Source of the DNA: Lachnospiraceae bacterium
Lineage (GTDB): Bacteria; Bacillota_A; Clostridia; Lachnospirales; Lachnospiraceae
NCBI GenBank assembly: GCA_024683935.1
Contig: JAIKXV010000123.1
Coordinates: 70,997-134,996 of the forward strand
Direction of reading: 5' to 3'
DNA length: 64,000 bases
Below, piece by piece: positions 9,643 to 18,225 of the stretch. Under the pieces are notes generated by a model, which did not search any database, was not told the DNA's origin, and was given only the letters and a program-made list of their open reading frames with translations. A program made the translations under genes and the position numbers. Position 1 is the first letter of the stretch; every line of letters begins with the position of its first letter.

Positions 9643-12600
9643 TTATCCGGTCTGATTCTCATCCGGACCGGAAACGGGTTTTAGGACTTCCCTGTGCAGA
9701 GGCACTGTTTTGCCGTTTTCATCCCTTTCCAGACTGTTGAAGAGATCTTTTTCTTCCTGGCTTAACTCTATATCCTTATACCCGAAAACATGGTCCCTGA
9801 TATTGGTCTCAAGCTTTATTTTCTTATCCGCATCCTTGATCTGCTGCTGCAGATCCGCCTTTATCTGGTCGATATTCGCCAGCATCTTTGTCTTTTTAGC
9901 GCTTTCAGGCATGGAAGCTATCTCGGTATCGATATTTTTAAGCCTTCTTTGAAGCCTTTTCCTTGTTCCGACCGCTTCGGTGAGTAATGCAGATGCGCGC
10001 CTTACATCATCCGGCTTCTCCTTGAACAGGGCGTCATATTTCTTCTGCTTTTCTATCCTTGCATTAAGTCCGTCATTCTCGTCTTTAAGGATAAAATCGA
10101 TCTGGTCGCCGAAATCCTTCATCTTGCCCTGAATATAATTCTTCTTCTCTTCCTCCGTTCCTTCTTTGGGAATGTGGATATCCTTTCCGTCGTCCTGAAC
10201 TCCGAACCTCTGGACAAAGAAGGATGAAAGCATCAGGATAAGCTCTGTTTTCCCGTCGTATACATAGTTTCTCCTGATAGCATCCCTTTCCTCTTCCGTG
10301 AAGGCATCACTCTCAAAGAAATCCTGATTCTCTTCCAGGATATTTGCAAACCCGTGCAGCATCATTATATCATCATACATCTCATAATAATGATCCCTGA
10401 GATATCCCTCTTCAAACATCTCGGGAGTTATCTGCAGCTTTGCTATCCTCTTGCCTATGTTGTAAAGACACCTGTTCTTCCTTTTCTCATCTCCGGAAAT
10501 ATAATCCTCAAAGTCCCTGTCGTTCTGTTCCTTTCTCAGCTGATTCTCCCGGTCGTATGTGTTATTTGCGTCCCTTTCCACGGGAAGCATGAGATTTTTG
10601 AAACTTCTGATATCACCGCCTCCCTCGTTGGTCCCGAAATGCTTTTTCCAGCGGGCAACCTGTTCATCGGTGAACATCGTATCTCTCATTTTATTACGGT
10701 TCTTTATCTTCAGGCGGAGTTTACCGATATTCTCACCGTAATCGTCAGACATGAACTTAGCCTTCCTGATCTCCTCCTGCAGGGGTGCGGATATTATTTC
10801 CTTTTCCTTCTGCAGCCTGTCATTATACTGTTCAGCTATGTTGTCTGCGGCCAGATTATCTTCTTTATACACTTTCGTCATCAGGACCGGCACCATTTCA
10901 ACGGAGAAATCGGCAAGAGACTGTTTTTTACCAAATTTCTCCGATTTAGTTCCTTCAAAGGCCTTCTTTTGATAACCAAGGGCGTCCTGAGAATACTTCT
11001 GCCTGAACTCCTTTACATCGGGATCCTTGTTCTCGATATCAAAGACTTTGTCTCCAAGTTCCAGAATGTTATCCCTGATCTTCTTATCCTTTAAGATGAG
11101 AGATGAGGTATCTGCCAATGTCGATTCATAAAATCCGTAGTCGCCGTACATTATCTGTGCTATCGCTCCAAAGGATTTCAGCCGGGCACATTCATCATCT
11201 GTGAGCGTAACATTGTAGCTGTTTAACTGGACAAGGAATGTCGACATATCGAAACCGATATTAAGAAGCATCCTGTTTTTCCAGTACTCGGGGCTTTCAA
11301 TATCCGGTTCCTTCGGAAGCTTCATTGCGGAAAGCTTCTCCGGCGTGATCGCCAGAAGTTCATTTAACAAAGGCTTCAGTCCGTTTTTGATTATGTCATC
11401 CTTCACTTCCTCAGGCGTATCTTCTGTGGGTGAATAATGGGTAGCCATGACCATCTTATCCAGATTTATGATCTTGCCGTAGGGATCGCGCAGGTATCCG
11501 GAGCACCTTCCGCTGCCGGATGTTACCTTAAATTTGTTTTTGTCAGCGAAAGCTTTGGCATCCCTTTCCGCTTTTTCCCTGCGTTCCACGTCATCCTTTC
11601 TGACCTCTTCAAGAGTCTTCTTCTTATCCCTTGCTTCCGGATAATTGTATTTTTTCAGCAGGTCAAAGAAGGTATCCGCAGGCATCTTCACATAGGTCAT
11701 GGAACGGATCTTTTCCTCCAGATCCTTTGCCTCCTTAAATAATCCGCCCTTTCCTTCCTTAAGGTCGATCACTCCCCATTCGTCATTGCCTTCAAGATCC
11801 TTGACCTCGATGGATTTGTCTATATCCTTTTTCTTTTCCTTCAGCTCTTTCTTTAATTTGAGCTTCTCATTAAGAAAAAGGGCTTCGTTAAACTGCTCGA
11901 AAATATCCTTCTGGATCACAAGCTCCGCGAGATCAGTATGTCCGTCCCTTTCAAGGAACTTCATCGTTTCATTTGAAACCCTCTCTGTCTTTCCGAGGCA
12001 GAAGTCCAGATACTCCCTGTAATGCTCTGCATGACGGGAGATCATACGGATCTTGCTGTTATTGATCATGATCTTTCTCTCGGCTTTCTCCCTTTCCTCC
12101 TTATCAAGTTTCTTATCCGAGAATGTCTTAATGAGCTCAGCCTGCTCATCTAAAATCTTGTCCCTTAAGGTATAGGCCTTCTTCATTTCGTCCGCAGCTG
12201 CATCCATTTCGGGCCTGCATACTTCCTTTGACTTTCCGCTCTCTTCTATCTCCTTGTCGATATCCTCCGACAGTTTCTCCGCATCAAAGGACTCGCTTTC
12301 GGCATAGGTTTTTGCGATCTTTACCTCGCTGTGCTTCAGGGTTTTCTTCAGGAAGTCATCCAGTTTATTGAGATAGTTGGTCGTAAGAGTATCCCTTTCC
12401 GCATGACGTGTCCTTTTGTCGGCATTTTCTTTCCATAAGGAAACTGAGGTCTTCCCGTTTTTTTCCTTCATGACCATGCCGTGCTTTTTCATATGGAGTG
12501 TCAGAACCTCCTCCATATCCTTACCGGTCTCCGAACGGGATTCTATTATCGCCTTTTTCTCGGCAGAGAGGGATGCATAGAACTTCGGATAGTCTGTCTT

Positions 12601-13251
12601 CAGGCTTCCGATCCTTTGGAGCTCGCGGGCGTATTCAAACATCTTCGGCATGTTCTGTGACAGATAGTCATCGGTAAACATCGCGCCGTTAATATCCACC
12701 AGGAGATACTTATCCACCCATTCCATAAGCTTCCGGTCTCCGGGAACATCCTTTGCGCCGTCTTTCACATCGCCCTTTGTACCGGCATCCTCAAAGTATT
12801 TCTTCATGGACGCCATTTCCCTTACCGTACAGAGGTCCGCATTCCTGAAGGTTTTCTTTGCCCTGGACACAGCGTCATTTTCCGTAGATCCCCACTTTTT
12901 ATCCTTTTTTGCCTTGGGCAGCTTCTGGATAAATAAGGGCTTCTTCTCCCCTTTTATTACCGTCCACTCATTATTTACAAGCTCCTTTGTCTTCAGAGCC
13001 AGCTCTTCGTTCTGATCCGCCGAGGACTCCATGATCCTCTTAAAATACATGGTATCCGCCCTGGCATTGTCGAGATCCTGCTGTACATTATTGACAACCT
13101 GCTCCTTATGCACCGGGATTACGGCCTCTCCGGGTTCGTTTCCCTGAGGCACCGTCTTTTTTATATCCTGGATATTGGCATCAAATACGCTGTTCTGCCC
13201 GTTATTCTGTATGTTCTTATGCTTATTTTCATTTATATTGACATTACTCAT
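9643..13251 (-). CDS. Unrecognised 1202-residue charged cytoplasmic-type protein; candidate CIS cargo
   Basis: No domain recognised. It is very rich in Lys, Glu and Asp, with long predicted helical stretches such as KEKKKDIDKSIEVKDLEG and NEKLKLKKELKEKKKD, and no signal peptide or membrane helix. The first 45 residues are Asn/Gln-rich and likely disordered (starts MSNVNINENKHKNIQNNG). The central part (residues about 550-760) is less repetitive and could be globular. The start at 13251 has AAGGAG about nine bases upstream, and a sigma-A-like promoter lies at 13318-13347, so it is probably expressed alone. It is flanked by a structured repeat. The other unusually large unknown protein (20.2-23.6 kb) and the injection-system locus lie nearby, so delivered effector or filament protein are options; neither is shown. 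Confidence 0.7.
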   Translation of the reverse strand: MSNVNINENKHKNIQNNGQNSVFDANIQDIKKTVPQGNEPGEAVIPVHKEQVVNNVQQDLDNARADTMYFKRIMESSADQNEELALKTKELVNNEWTVIKGEKKPLFIQKLPKAKKDKKWGSTENDAVSRAKKTFRNADLCTVREMASMKKYFEDAGTKGDVKDGAKDVPGDRKLMEWVDKYLLVDINGAMFTDDYLSQNMPKMFEYARELQRIGSLKTDYPKFYASLSAEKKAIIESRSETGKDMEEVLTLHMKKHGMVMKEKNGKTSVSLWKENADKRTRHAERDTLTTNYLNKLDDFLKKTLKHSEVKIAKTYAESESFDAEKLSEDIDKEIEESGKSKEVCRPEMDAAADEMKKAYTLRDKILDEQAELIKTFSDKKLDKEEREKAERKIMINNSKIRMISRHAEHYREYLDFCLGKTERVSNETMKFLERDGHTDLAELVIQKDIFEQFNEALFLNEKLKLKKELKEKKKDIDKSIEVKDLEGNDEWGVIDLKEGKGGLFKEAKDLEEKIRSMTYVKMPADTFFDLLKKYNYPEARDKKKTLEEVRKDDVERREKAERDAKAFADKNKFKVTSGSGRCSGYLRDPYGKIINLDKMVMATHYSPTEDTPEEVKDDIIKNGLKPLLNELLAITPEKLSAMKLPKEPDIESPEYWKNRMLLNIGFDMSTFLVQLNSYNVTLTDDECARLKSFGAIAQIMYGDYGFYESTLADTSSLILKDKKIRDNILELGDKVFDIENKDPDVKEFRQKYSQDALGYQKKAFEGTKSEKFGKKQSLADFSVEMVPVLMTKVYKEDNLAADNIAEQYNDRLQKEKEIISAPLQEEIRKAKFMSDDYGENIGKLRLKIKNRNKMRDTMFTDEQVARWKKHFGTNEGGGDIRSFKNLMLPVERDANNTYDRENQLRKEQNDRDFEDYISGDEKRKNRCLYNIGKRIAKLQITPEMFEEGYLRDHYYEMYDDIMMLHGFANILEENQDFFESDAFTEEERDAIRRNYVYDGKTELILMLSSFFVQRFGVQDDGKDIHIPKEGTEEEKKNYIQGKMKDFGDQIDFILKDENDGLNARIEKQKKYDALFKEKPDDVRRASALLTEAVGTRKRLQRRLKNIDTEIASMPESAKKTKMLANIDQIKADLQQQIKDADKKIKLETNIRDHVFGYKDIELSQEEKDLFNSLERDENGKTVPLHREVLKPVSGPDENQTG

Positions 13252-13317
13252 ATGGTCTGCTCTCCTTATGAATCCTCGTCATGGTCCGTCTGCGGAACCT
13301 GTAAATGCCTACTTAGC

Positions 13318-13347
13318 TTTATACGTTTGATTCATACGGCCTGTCAG
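13318..13347 (-). promoter_or_regulatory. Sigma-A-like promoter for the 1202-residue gene
   Basis: On the minus strand CTGACA (13342-13347) and TATAAA (13318-13323) are separated by 18 bases. The -35 overlaps the last codons of the GNAT gene. The start codon lies about 65 bases downstream with a good ribosome site. Confidence 0.5.
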
Positions 13348-14180
13348 AGAAATTTCACAAAACTTCTGGAAATTGCCGTAACATCGCCAAACATGTGGGA
13401 AATGATCTTTTCAGAAACCCGGTTCAACGCCAGCATTACGATCTTTGTATCAGGGCTGTATTTACTCTTCAATGCATCCACCGTTCTGTTCAGCATAAAC
13501 AGCGTTTCCCTCGGATCCTCCGCCGCCGAATATAGAGCGGGGATCTTTATCGTCTCATCATCCATGACTTCCACCGCCACGTAGGACACCACCCTGGAAT
13601 CCCTGATAAGACAGGAGCTGGACTCCCTGTCCAGGCTTGCCGACATCAGGCCTTTATCCGGAAGAGGACGCCCCTCATTTACGCTCTCATTTGACGCTGC
13701 CCGTAAAAGCATGTCACCGGCCTCGGAAAAGCCCCTGACATCGGTATTATCAGCCTTCTTTATGTTTTCCGATATCAGGTCATCAACGAATCCCAAATAG
13801 TATATGGGATAGTCCGCTTCCTCCTCTTCAAATCCGGTTTTTGTGAGGAACTGCTCCAATATCCCGTTGTCTTCATTTTCTATATTGAATTCCGCTCTGA
13901 TGGCAATATTTCCTTCGGGGAAAAGACTGTCCAGTTTCTCCATAAGAGCTGTTCCCGCACCCGTCCTTCTTTTTTCCGGATCCACGAAAACAGAATCAAT
14001 TATGAATTCCTGTCCGTCCATCATCCCCGCCAGCACGCCTGTAACGGAACTTCCATCCACCGCCGCAAGCACGGTAAGAGGGATTCCCTCTTTTAAAGCG
14101 TCTGCAGCACCTGCTCCTATAAAGGGAGCCACAATATCCGCCTGTTCCTTTCCGGCTGCCAGAATCTTATAGTCCTTCAA
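13344..14180 (-). CDS. GNAT-family N-acetyltransferase
   Basis: 278 residues. An N-terminal GNAT domain (about residues 1-130) shows the acetyl-CoA-binding motif A as VDPEKRRTGAGTALMEKL, preceded by the expected beta strand FIIDSVFV. The C-terminal half (about 135-278) contains a second, weaker alpha/beta pattern and may be a degenerate GNAT repeat. The acceptor substrate cannot be inferred. It begins three bases after the stop of the PreA-like gene, so the two share a transcript. Its 3' end carries the promoter of the next gene. Confidence 0.8.
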   Translation of the reverse strand: MKDYKILAAGKEQADIVAPFIGAGAADALKEGIPLTVLAAVDGSSVTGVLAGMMDGQEFIIDSVFVDPEKRRTGAGTALMEKLDSLFPEGNIAIRAEFNIENEDNGILEQFLTKTGFEEEEADYPIYYLGFVDDLISENIKKADNTDVRGFSEAGDMLLRAASNESVNEGRPLPDKGLMSASLDRESSSCLIRDSRVVSYVAVEVMDDETIKIPALYSAAEDPRETLFMLNRTVDALKSKYSPDTKIVMLALNRVSEKIISHMFGDVTAISRSFVKFL

Positions 14181-14183
14181 AGC

Positions 14184-15728
14184 TTATCCTCCTTTATACT
14201 GTATATACCGCCGGCTTCCTGCCTGCTTTTCCCTTGTGATGCGCTTTCCCGCTTTACCGATAGCTCCCTGGGGACATACCAGGAGACAGAGATGACAGCC
14301 CACACATTTGCTGCCGTCCAGCACCGGCCGCCGCTCATCATTCAGATGAATGGCCTGATGTCCGCCGTCTGCGCAGGAGATCTCGCAGCGTCCGCATCCG
14401 ATGCAGCGCTCTGCGATGAATTTCGGGAAGAGCACCGTATCCCTTTCCAGCACATCCGTCGTATGGCTTACGCTGTCAATAGCCAGACCCACTGCCTCCT
14501 TCATCTTCCTGAAGCCTGCTTCCCTGAGATACATATTGAGGCCTGCCTTCAGGTCGTCTATAATGCGGTAACCGTACTGCATGACCGCTGTCGTTACCTG
14601 TACGGAACCGGCGCCGAGAAGAATGAATTCCAGCGCGTCAAGCCAGGTCTCAATTCCTCCCATTCCTGAAATATGCATGCCTTTAAGCTCCGGATCCTGT
14701 CCGAGCTCTGCGATAAAGCGGAGAGCTATCGGTTTAACCGCGTTTCCGCTGTAGCCGCCCACCGCGCTTTTCCCGTGGACCGCGGGAGCCGTGACATAGG
14801 TGTGGGGATCCACTCCCACAACCGACTTTATAGTATTGATAGCAGCGATCCCGTCCGCGCCGCCTCTTTTGGCCGCTTCCGCCGCAGGACCCATGGAGGC
14901 CACGTTGGGGGTGAGCTTTGCAAGCACCGGGATACTGCAGGCCTTCTTTGCAGCGGCGGTGAAACGCTCCACCAGCTCCGGAATCTGGCCTATATCGCTG
15001 CCAAGACCACCCTCCGCCATATTCGGGCAGGAGAAATTGAGTTCCACCGCATCGGCTCCGTTCTCTTCGCAGAGCCTTGCCAGTGTTCCCCACTCCTCTT
15101 CATCCTGTCCCATTATCGAAGCGAGGATGAATTTGGAAGGGTACTTTTCCTTCAGTCTCCGGAAGATCTCCATATTTTCCGCAACGGAGTGGTCCGAAAG
15201 CTGTTCTATATTCTTAAATCCGGTGATGCTGCCGTCATTTCCGGTAACGGCAGAAAAACGGGGTGAAGCTTCATGAATGTCAAGAGAGCAGATAGTCTTG
15301 AAACAGGCTCCTGCCCAGCCCGCTTCAAAGGCACGCGCGCACATATCGTAGGTGCTCGCCACGACCGAAGATGACAGGAGGAAGGGATTCTCCAGCGTTA
15401 TCCCGCAGATATCACATTTAAGGAGATCCTCATTGTCCGGGATCGGAGTCTCACACTGAGGTTTAACCTGATAATACAGCCGGTTCATGATATCCCTTAT
15501 CTGCACCTCTGTCGGCCGCACGCAGGAACGTTCACACGGCGCGGAACAGGTTATGCAGGGATTTACTTCGGGAAGTCTCCATGCCGCCGTCTGTTCATCC
15601 GCAAACCAGATACTCCTTAGGAGATCCGAGGGCTTCAGCTTGTCGCAGGCTGAGTCGCAGGGAGCATCCGCACAGAGAGCACAGCGGATCATGTCGGAAC
15701 GGCTGATGATCTGTTTAGTATTCAGCAT
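14184..15728 (-). CDS. preA: PreA-like dihydropyrimidine/dihydroorotate dehydrogenase-family iron-sulfur flavoprotein
   Basis: 514 residues in three parts. An N-terminal region has two cysteine clusters, C16-x2-C19-x4-C24-x3-C28 and C58-x2-C61-x3-C65-x3-C69, like the iron-sulfur region preceding the flavin domain in fused dihydropyrimidine dehydrogenases. A TIM-barrel FMN domain (about 100-420) carries ELNFSCPNMAEGGLG with the expected active-site Cys and phosphate-binding GMGGIETW. A C-terminal 2[4Fe-4S] ferredoxin has CIGCGRCEISC and CVGCHLCLLVCP. Bacterial PreA normally pairs with PreT, which is not adjacent here. The extra N-terminal clusters suggest a different electron partner. Reductive pyrimidine metabolism is the family role; the substrate here is unproven. 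Confidence 0.8.
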   Translation of the reverse strand: MLNTKQIISRSDMIRCALCADAPCDSACDKLKPSDLLRSIWFADEQTAAWRLPEVNPCITCSAPCERSCVRPTEVQIRDIMNRLYYQVKPQCETPIPDNEDLLKCDICGITLENPFLLSSSVVASTYDMCARAFEAGWAGACFKTICSLDIHEASPRFSAVTGNDGSITGFKNIEQLSDHSVAENMEIFRRLKEKYPSKFILASIMGQDEEEWGTLARLCEENGADAVELNFSCPNMAEGGLGSDIGQIPELVERFTAAAKKACSIPVLAKLTPNVASMGPAAEAAKRGGADGIAAINTIKSVVGVDPHTYVTAPAVHGKSAVGGYSGNAVKPIALRFIAELGQDPELKGMHISGMGGIETWLDALEFILLGAGSVQVTTAVMQYGYRIIDDLKAGLNMYLREAGFRKMKEAVGLAIDSVSHTTDVLERDTVLFPKFIAERCIGCGRCEISCADGGHQAIHLNDERRPVLDGSKCVGCHLCLLVCPQGAIGKAGKRITREKQAGSRRYIQYKGG

Positions 15729-15743
15729 AGAATACCACCTACT

Positions 15744-16985
15744 TTAGTGTTTTATACTTTCATAAACCTTTTTCATAGAAAGACCCTGTATCACGGTAGT
15801 AAAGAAGACTATGGCGTAGGCACAGCCTAAAATGATGTGATAGGTATCATTATTTACAATGGATGCCGTACTCATGGCAAGGGCAATTGAAAGGCCGCCC
15901 CTCAGTCCTCCCCAGGTGAAGAGCATCGAAAAACCGTTTCTTTTGTACCCGTCGGGAATGGGTCCGAGGAAGAAGGTTCCTGCCCATACGCTGAAGAAGC
16001 GTGAAATAAAGTTGATAAACACTGCGGCAATCGACAGGAAGCCTACCATGGGCATCTGAAGGATGCGGACAAAGGTAAGTCCCAGTATCACGTACAATAT
16101 GGAATTCAACAGTATATCCAGTGTTTCCCAGAAGGAATCCAGTTCCTTCAGCTCTTCCTCCTTCTGAACCTTTCCCCTGACCGAGGAGAAAAGAACTCCG
16201 TTTATCACGCAGGCAATGGCGCCCGAGCAGTCGAACAGTTCGCAGAGGAAGAATGAAAGCGCTACCGACAGCAGTGATGAAAAGATCCTCCTGTGGTCAT
16301 CCTCCGTATGGAAAAGGAGATAAAGGCATATGGCAGAAACCGCCGTTCCGATGACAACCGCGCCAAGTATTTCCCTTCCCATCAGCAGCAGGAAGGACTC
16401 GCTCTCCGACGCAGCCACCACACCGGAAAAGCATACGAAAAGCGCCACTCCCACTCCGTCATTTAAGAGGGATTCCGCTTCCATAAGGAAGCCCACCTTT
16501 TTCGGAAGCCCGAACTGCTTCAGAATACTGGTGGCCGCTATTGGATCCGTGGGAGCTATGATGCTTCCGAACATGAGACACATGGGAAGCGTAAAGGGAA
16601 GATGCAGAAGCATCGACACAGCATAGAAAAGCAGCCCGTAAAGCACGGCTCCCAAAAGGGTGCAGAAGAATGCCAAAACGGATACGGCCCTCGCCTGTTT
16701 CCTGAAGCTGATGAGTTTCAGGTTCCTGGAGCCCGCAAAAAGCATAAAGCAGAGAACTCCGTCCATCAGGAATTTATTCAGATCAAAAACCTGCACATTC
16801 TGCAGAAGCTCTCCTATGGAATAATTCGCATATTGGGCATAAAGGAAGGTGATAATGCCGCCTGCGACCGCTGAAAAGAGGAGCAGCGATATCTCGTAGG
16901 TAAGGTGTGTGACCTTTTCATTAAAAAACCCGATAATCACTATCAGCGCCAGAAGCACCGATATTAAGAACAAAAAACTATACAT
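15744..16985 (-). CDS. CPA1-family Na+(K+)/H+ antiporter (NhaP-like)
   Basis: About 413 residues with 11-12 membrane helices. The signature APTDPIAATSIL (ion-binding Asp) and the ESLLNDGVGVALF motif are those of CPA1 sodium/proton exchangers; FTWGGLRGGLSIALA near the C-terminus is the matching third motif. It should exchange cytoplasmic sodium or potassium for protons. I prefer the ATG at 16985; an in-frame TTG at 16997 is possible but sits too close to the AAGGA. The 5' end overlaps the end of the ClC gene, suggesting coordinated ion and pH control. Confidence 0.88.
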   Translation of the reverse strand: MYSFLFLISVLLALIVIIGFFNEKVTHLTYEISLLLFSAVAGGIITFLYAQYANYSIGELLQNVQVFDLNKFLMDGVLCFMLFAGSRNLKLISFRKQARAVSVLAFFCTLLGAVLYGLLFYAVSMLLHLPFTLPMCLMFGSIIAPTDPIAATSILKQFGLPKKVGFLMEAESLLNDGVGVALFVCFSGVVAASESESFLLLMGREILGAVVIGTAVSAICLYLLFHTEDDHRRIFSSLLSVALSFFLCELFDCSGAIACVINGVLFSSVRGKVQKEEELKELDSFWETLDILLNSILYVILGLTFVRILQMPMVGFLSIAAVFINFISRFFSVWAGTFFLGPIPDGYKRNGFSMLFTWGGLRGGLSIALAMSTASIVNNDTYHIILGCAYAIVFFTTVIQGLSMKKVYESIKH

Positions 16986-18225
16986 GATCTTTTCCAATCC
17001 TTAACATTGATATAATATTTCCCCCGGCAGCGGCGCTTAAAAAGAGCCAGAATATAAACCTGACCGGGAAGCACAGAAGCAGAAGTACAGCAACCGTAAG
17101 CGGTTTCTTAAGCTGCGCTCCCAGCATGGCCGCAGTGACTATACCGGCCGCAAATACCACATGGGATGAGGGATCCGCAAAAATAAGTCCCGAAAGCCCG
17201 TAACCCATAAGGGTGCAGGCGAATATGACCGGGAAAAAGTGGCCTCCCTTCATGCCGAAGCTTATGGAAAAGCAGGTCATGATCATTTTCAGGAGGGACA
17301 ACGCTATAAGTATCAGCGGTACGTATTTCCCCGGCTCTTTCATAAGCTCCGCCATCTGTTCCTCTCCCGAAAAAAGAACCACCGGGACAAAGAGGCTAAT
17401 AATGCCTATGGAGAGACCGCAGATCATCTCCTTTATAATTACAGGGACTTTGGCTGAGATCTTTTTAAGACATCCTTCCACCCCTTCAAAAAAGAGGCAA
17501 AGGATACAGCCTACAGGTATGTAGAGAAAGATAAGGGCGTAATCCACGGAGGCTATCGTTACCTCGTCAAAGCTTGGAAAGCCCTCCATGGCATTACCCA
17601 GGAACTTATTCAGAACTGCTATTATGAAAATTCCCGCTGCGGTGGAAAGTCCGTAATACAGGAACTTTGCGGATCTTGAAATAGAAGGCTTCTCTCCTTC
17701 TTCATCTTTACCGTTCTCCTCCACCACCAATATGCCGAAGAGCGGGGAACGGAATAACTGGCCCAGGGTCACCGCTTCGCCTATCTCGGAAAAAACGGCG
17801 GAATTCTTTTTGGCATAGGTCACATTGTCGCCGACCCAGTAACAGAGGGCTGCAATGATGCCTGTAAGTCCGGCTTCGGGACCGACGCTTGCTCCAAAGA
17901 TCAGGGGGATAAAAGCGGAAAGCAGCTTTGCCGGCATATTTTCGTAGCTGTAATACTTATCCTTCTCTATCTTTCCCATCACTACGGAGAGTTCCTCGGG
18001 ATGGTCACCGTATTTCCTGTGAAGCAGACCTGCGATAAGGCCGCCCGCCGTGCAGAGTATAAGGGGCATGTACTTAAAGCCCGACATTTCCGGGACCGTA
18101 TCCCAGATAAAGGCTGTACCTATGCCCACTGCCTTTAAAAAGCACCATATCACAAGTCCCGCGAAAGCGCCCAAAATGATCGTGAACACATACATCAGGA
18201 TTGTGTTTCTAATAGTATTTTTCAT
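16978..18225 (-). CDS. ClC-type chloride channel or H+/Cl- exchanger
   Basis: 415 residues, about ten or more hydrophobic helices. Two ClC selectivity-filter elements are visible: GASVGPEAGLTG (about residue 110, with the gating-type glutamate) and GMKGGHFFPVIF (the GxFxP element, about residue 325). The usual first GSGIP loop is not obvious, and the protein is slightly short for the family, so ion coupling cannot be assigned. Its start overlaps the stop of the upstream phosphatase gene by four bases (ATGA), and it overlaps the antiporter gene downstream. Confidence 0.82.
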   Translation of the reverse strand: MKNTIRNTILMYVFTIILGAFAGLVIWCFLKAVGIGTAFIWDTVPEMSGFKYMPLILCTAGGLIAGLLHRKYGDHPEELSVVMGKIEKDKYYSYENMPAKLLSAFIPLIFGASVGPEAGLTGIIAALCYWVGDNVTYAKKNSAVFSEIGEAVTLGQLFRSPLFGILVVEENGKDEEGEKPSISRSAKFLYYGLSTAAGIFIIAVLNKFLGNAMEGFPSFDEVTIASVDYALIFLYIPVGCILCLFFEGVEGCLKKISAKVPVIIKEMICGLSIGIISLFVPVVLFSGEEQMAELMKEPGKYVPLILIALSLLKMIMTCFSISFGMKGGHFFPVIFACTLMGYGLSGLIFADPSSHVVFAAGIVTAAMLGAQLKKPLTVAVLLLLCFPVRFIFWLFLSAAAGGNIISMLRIGKDHV

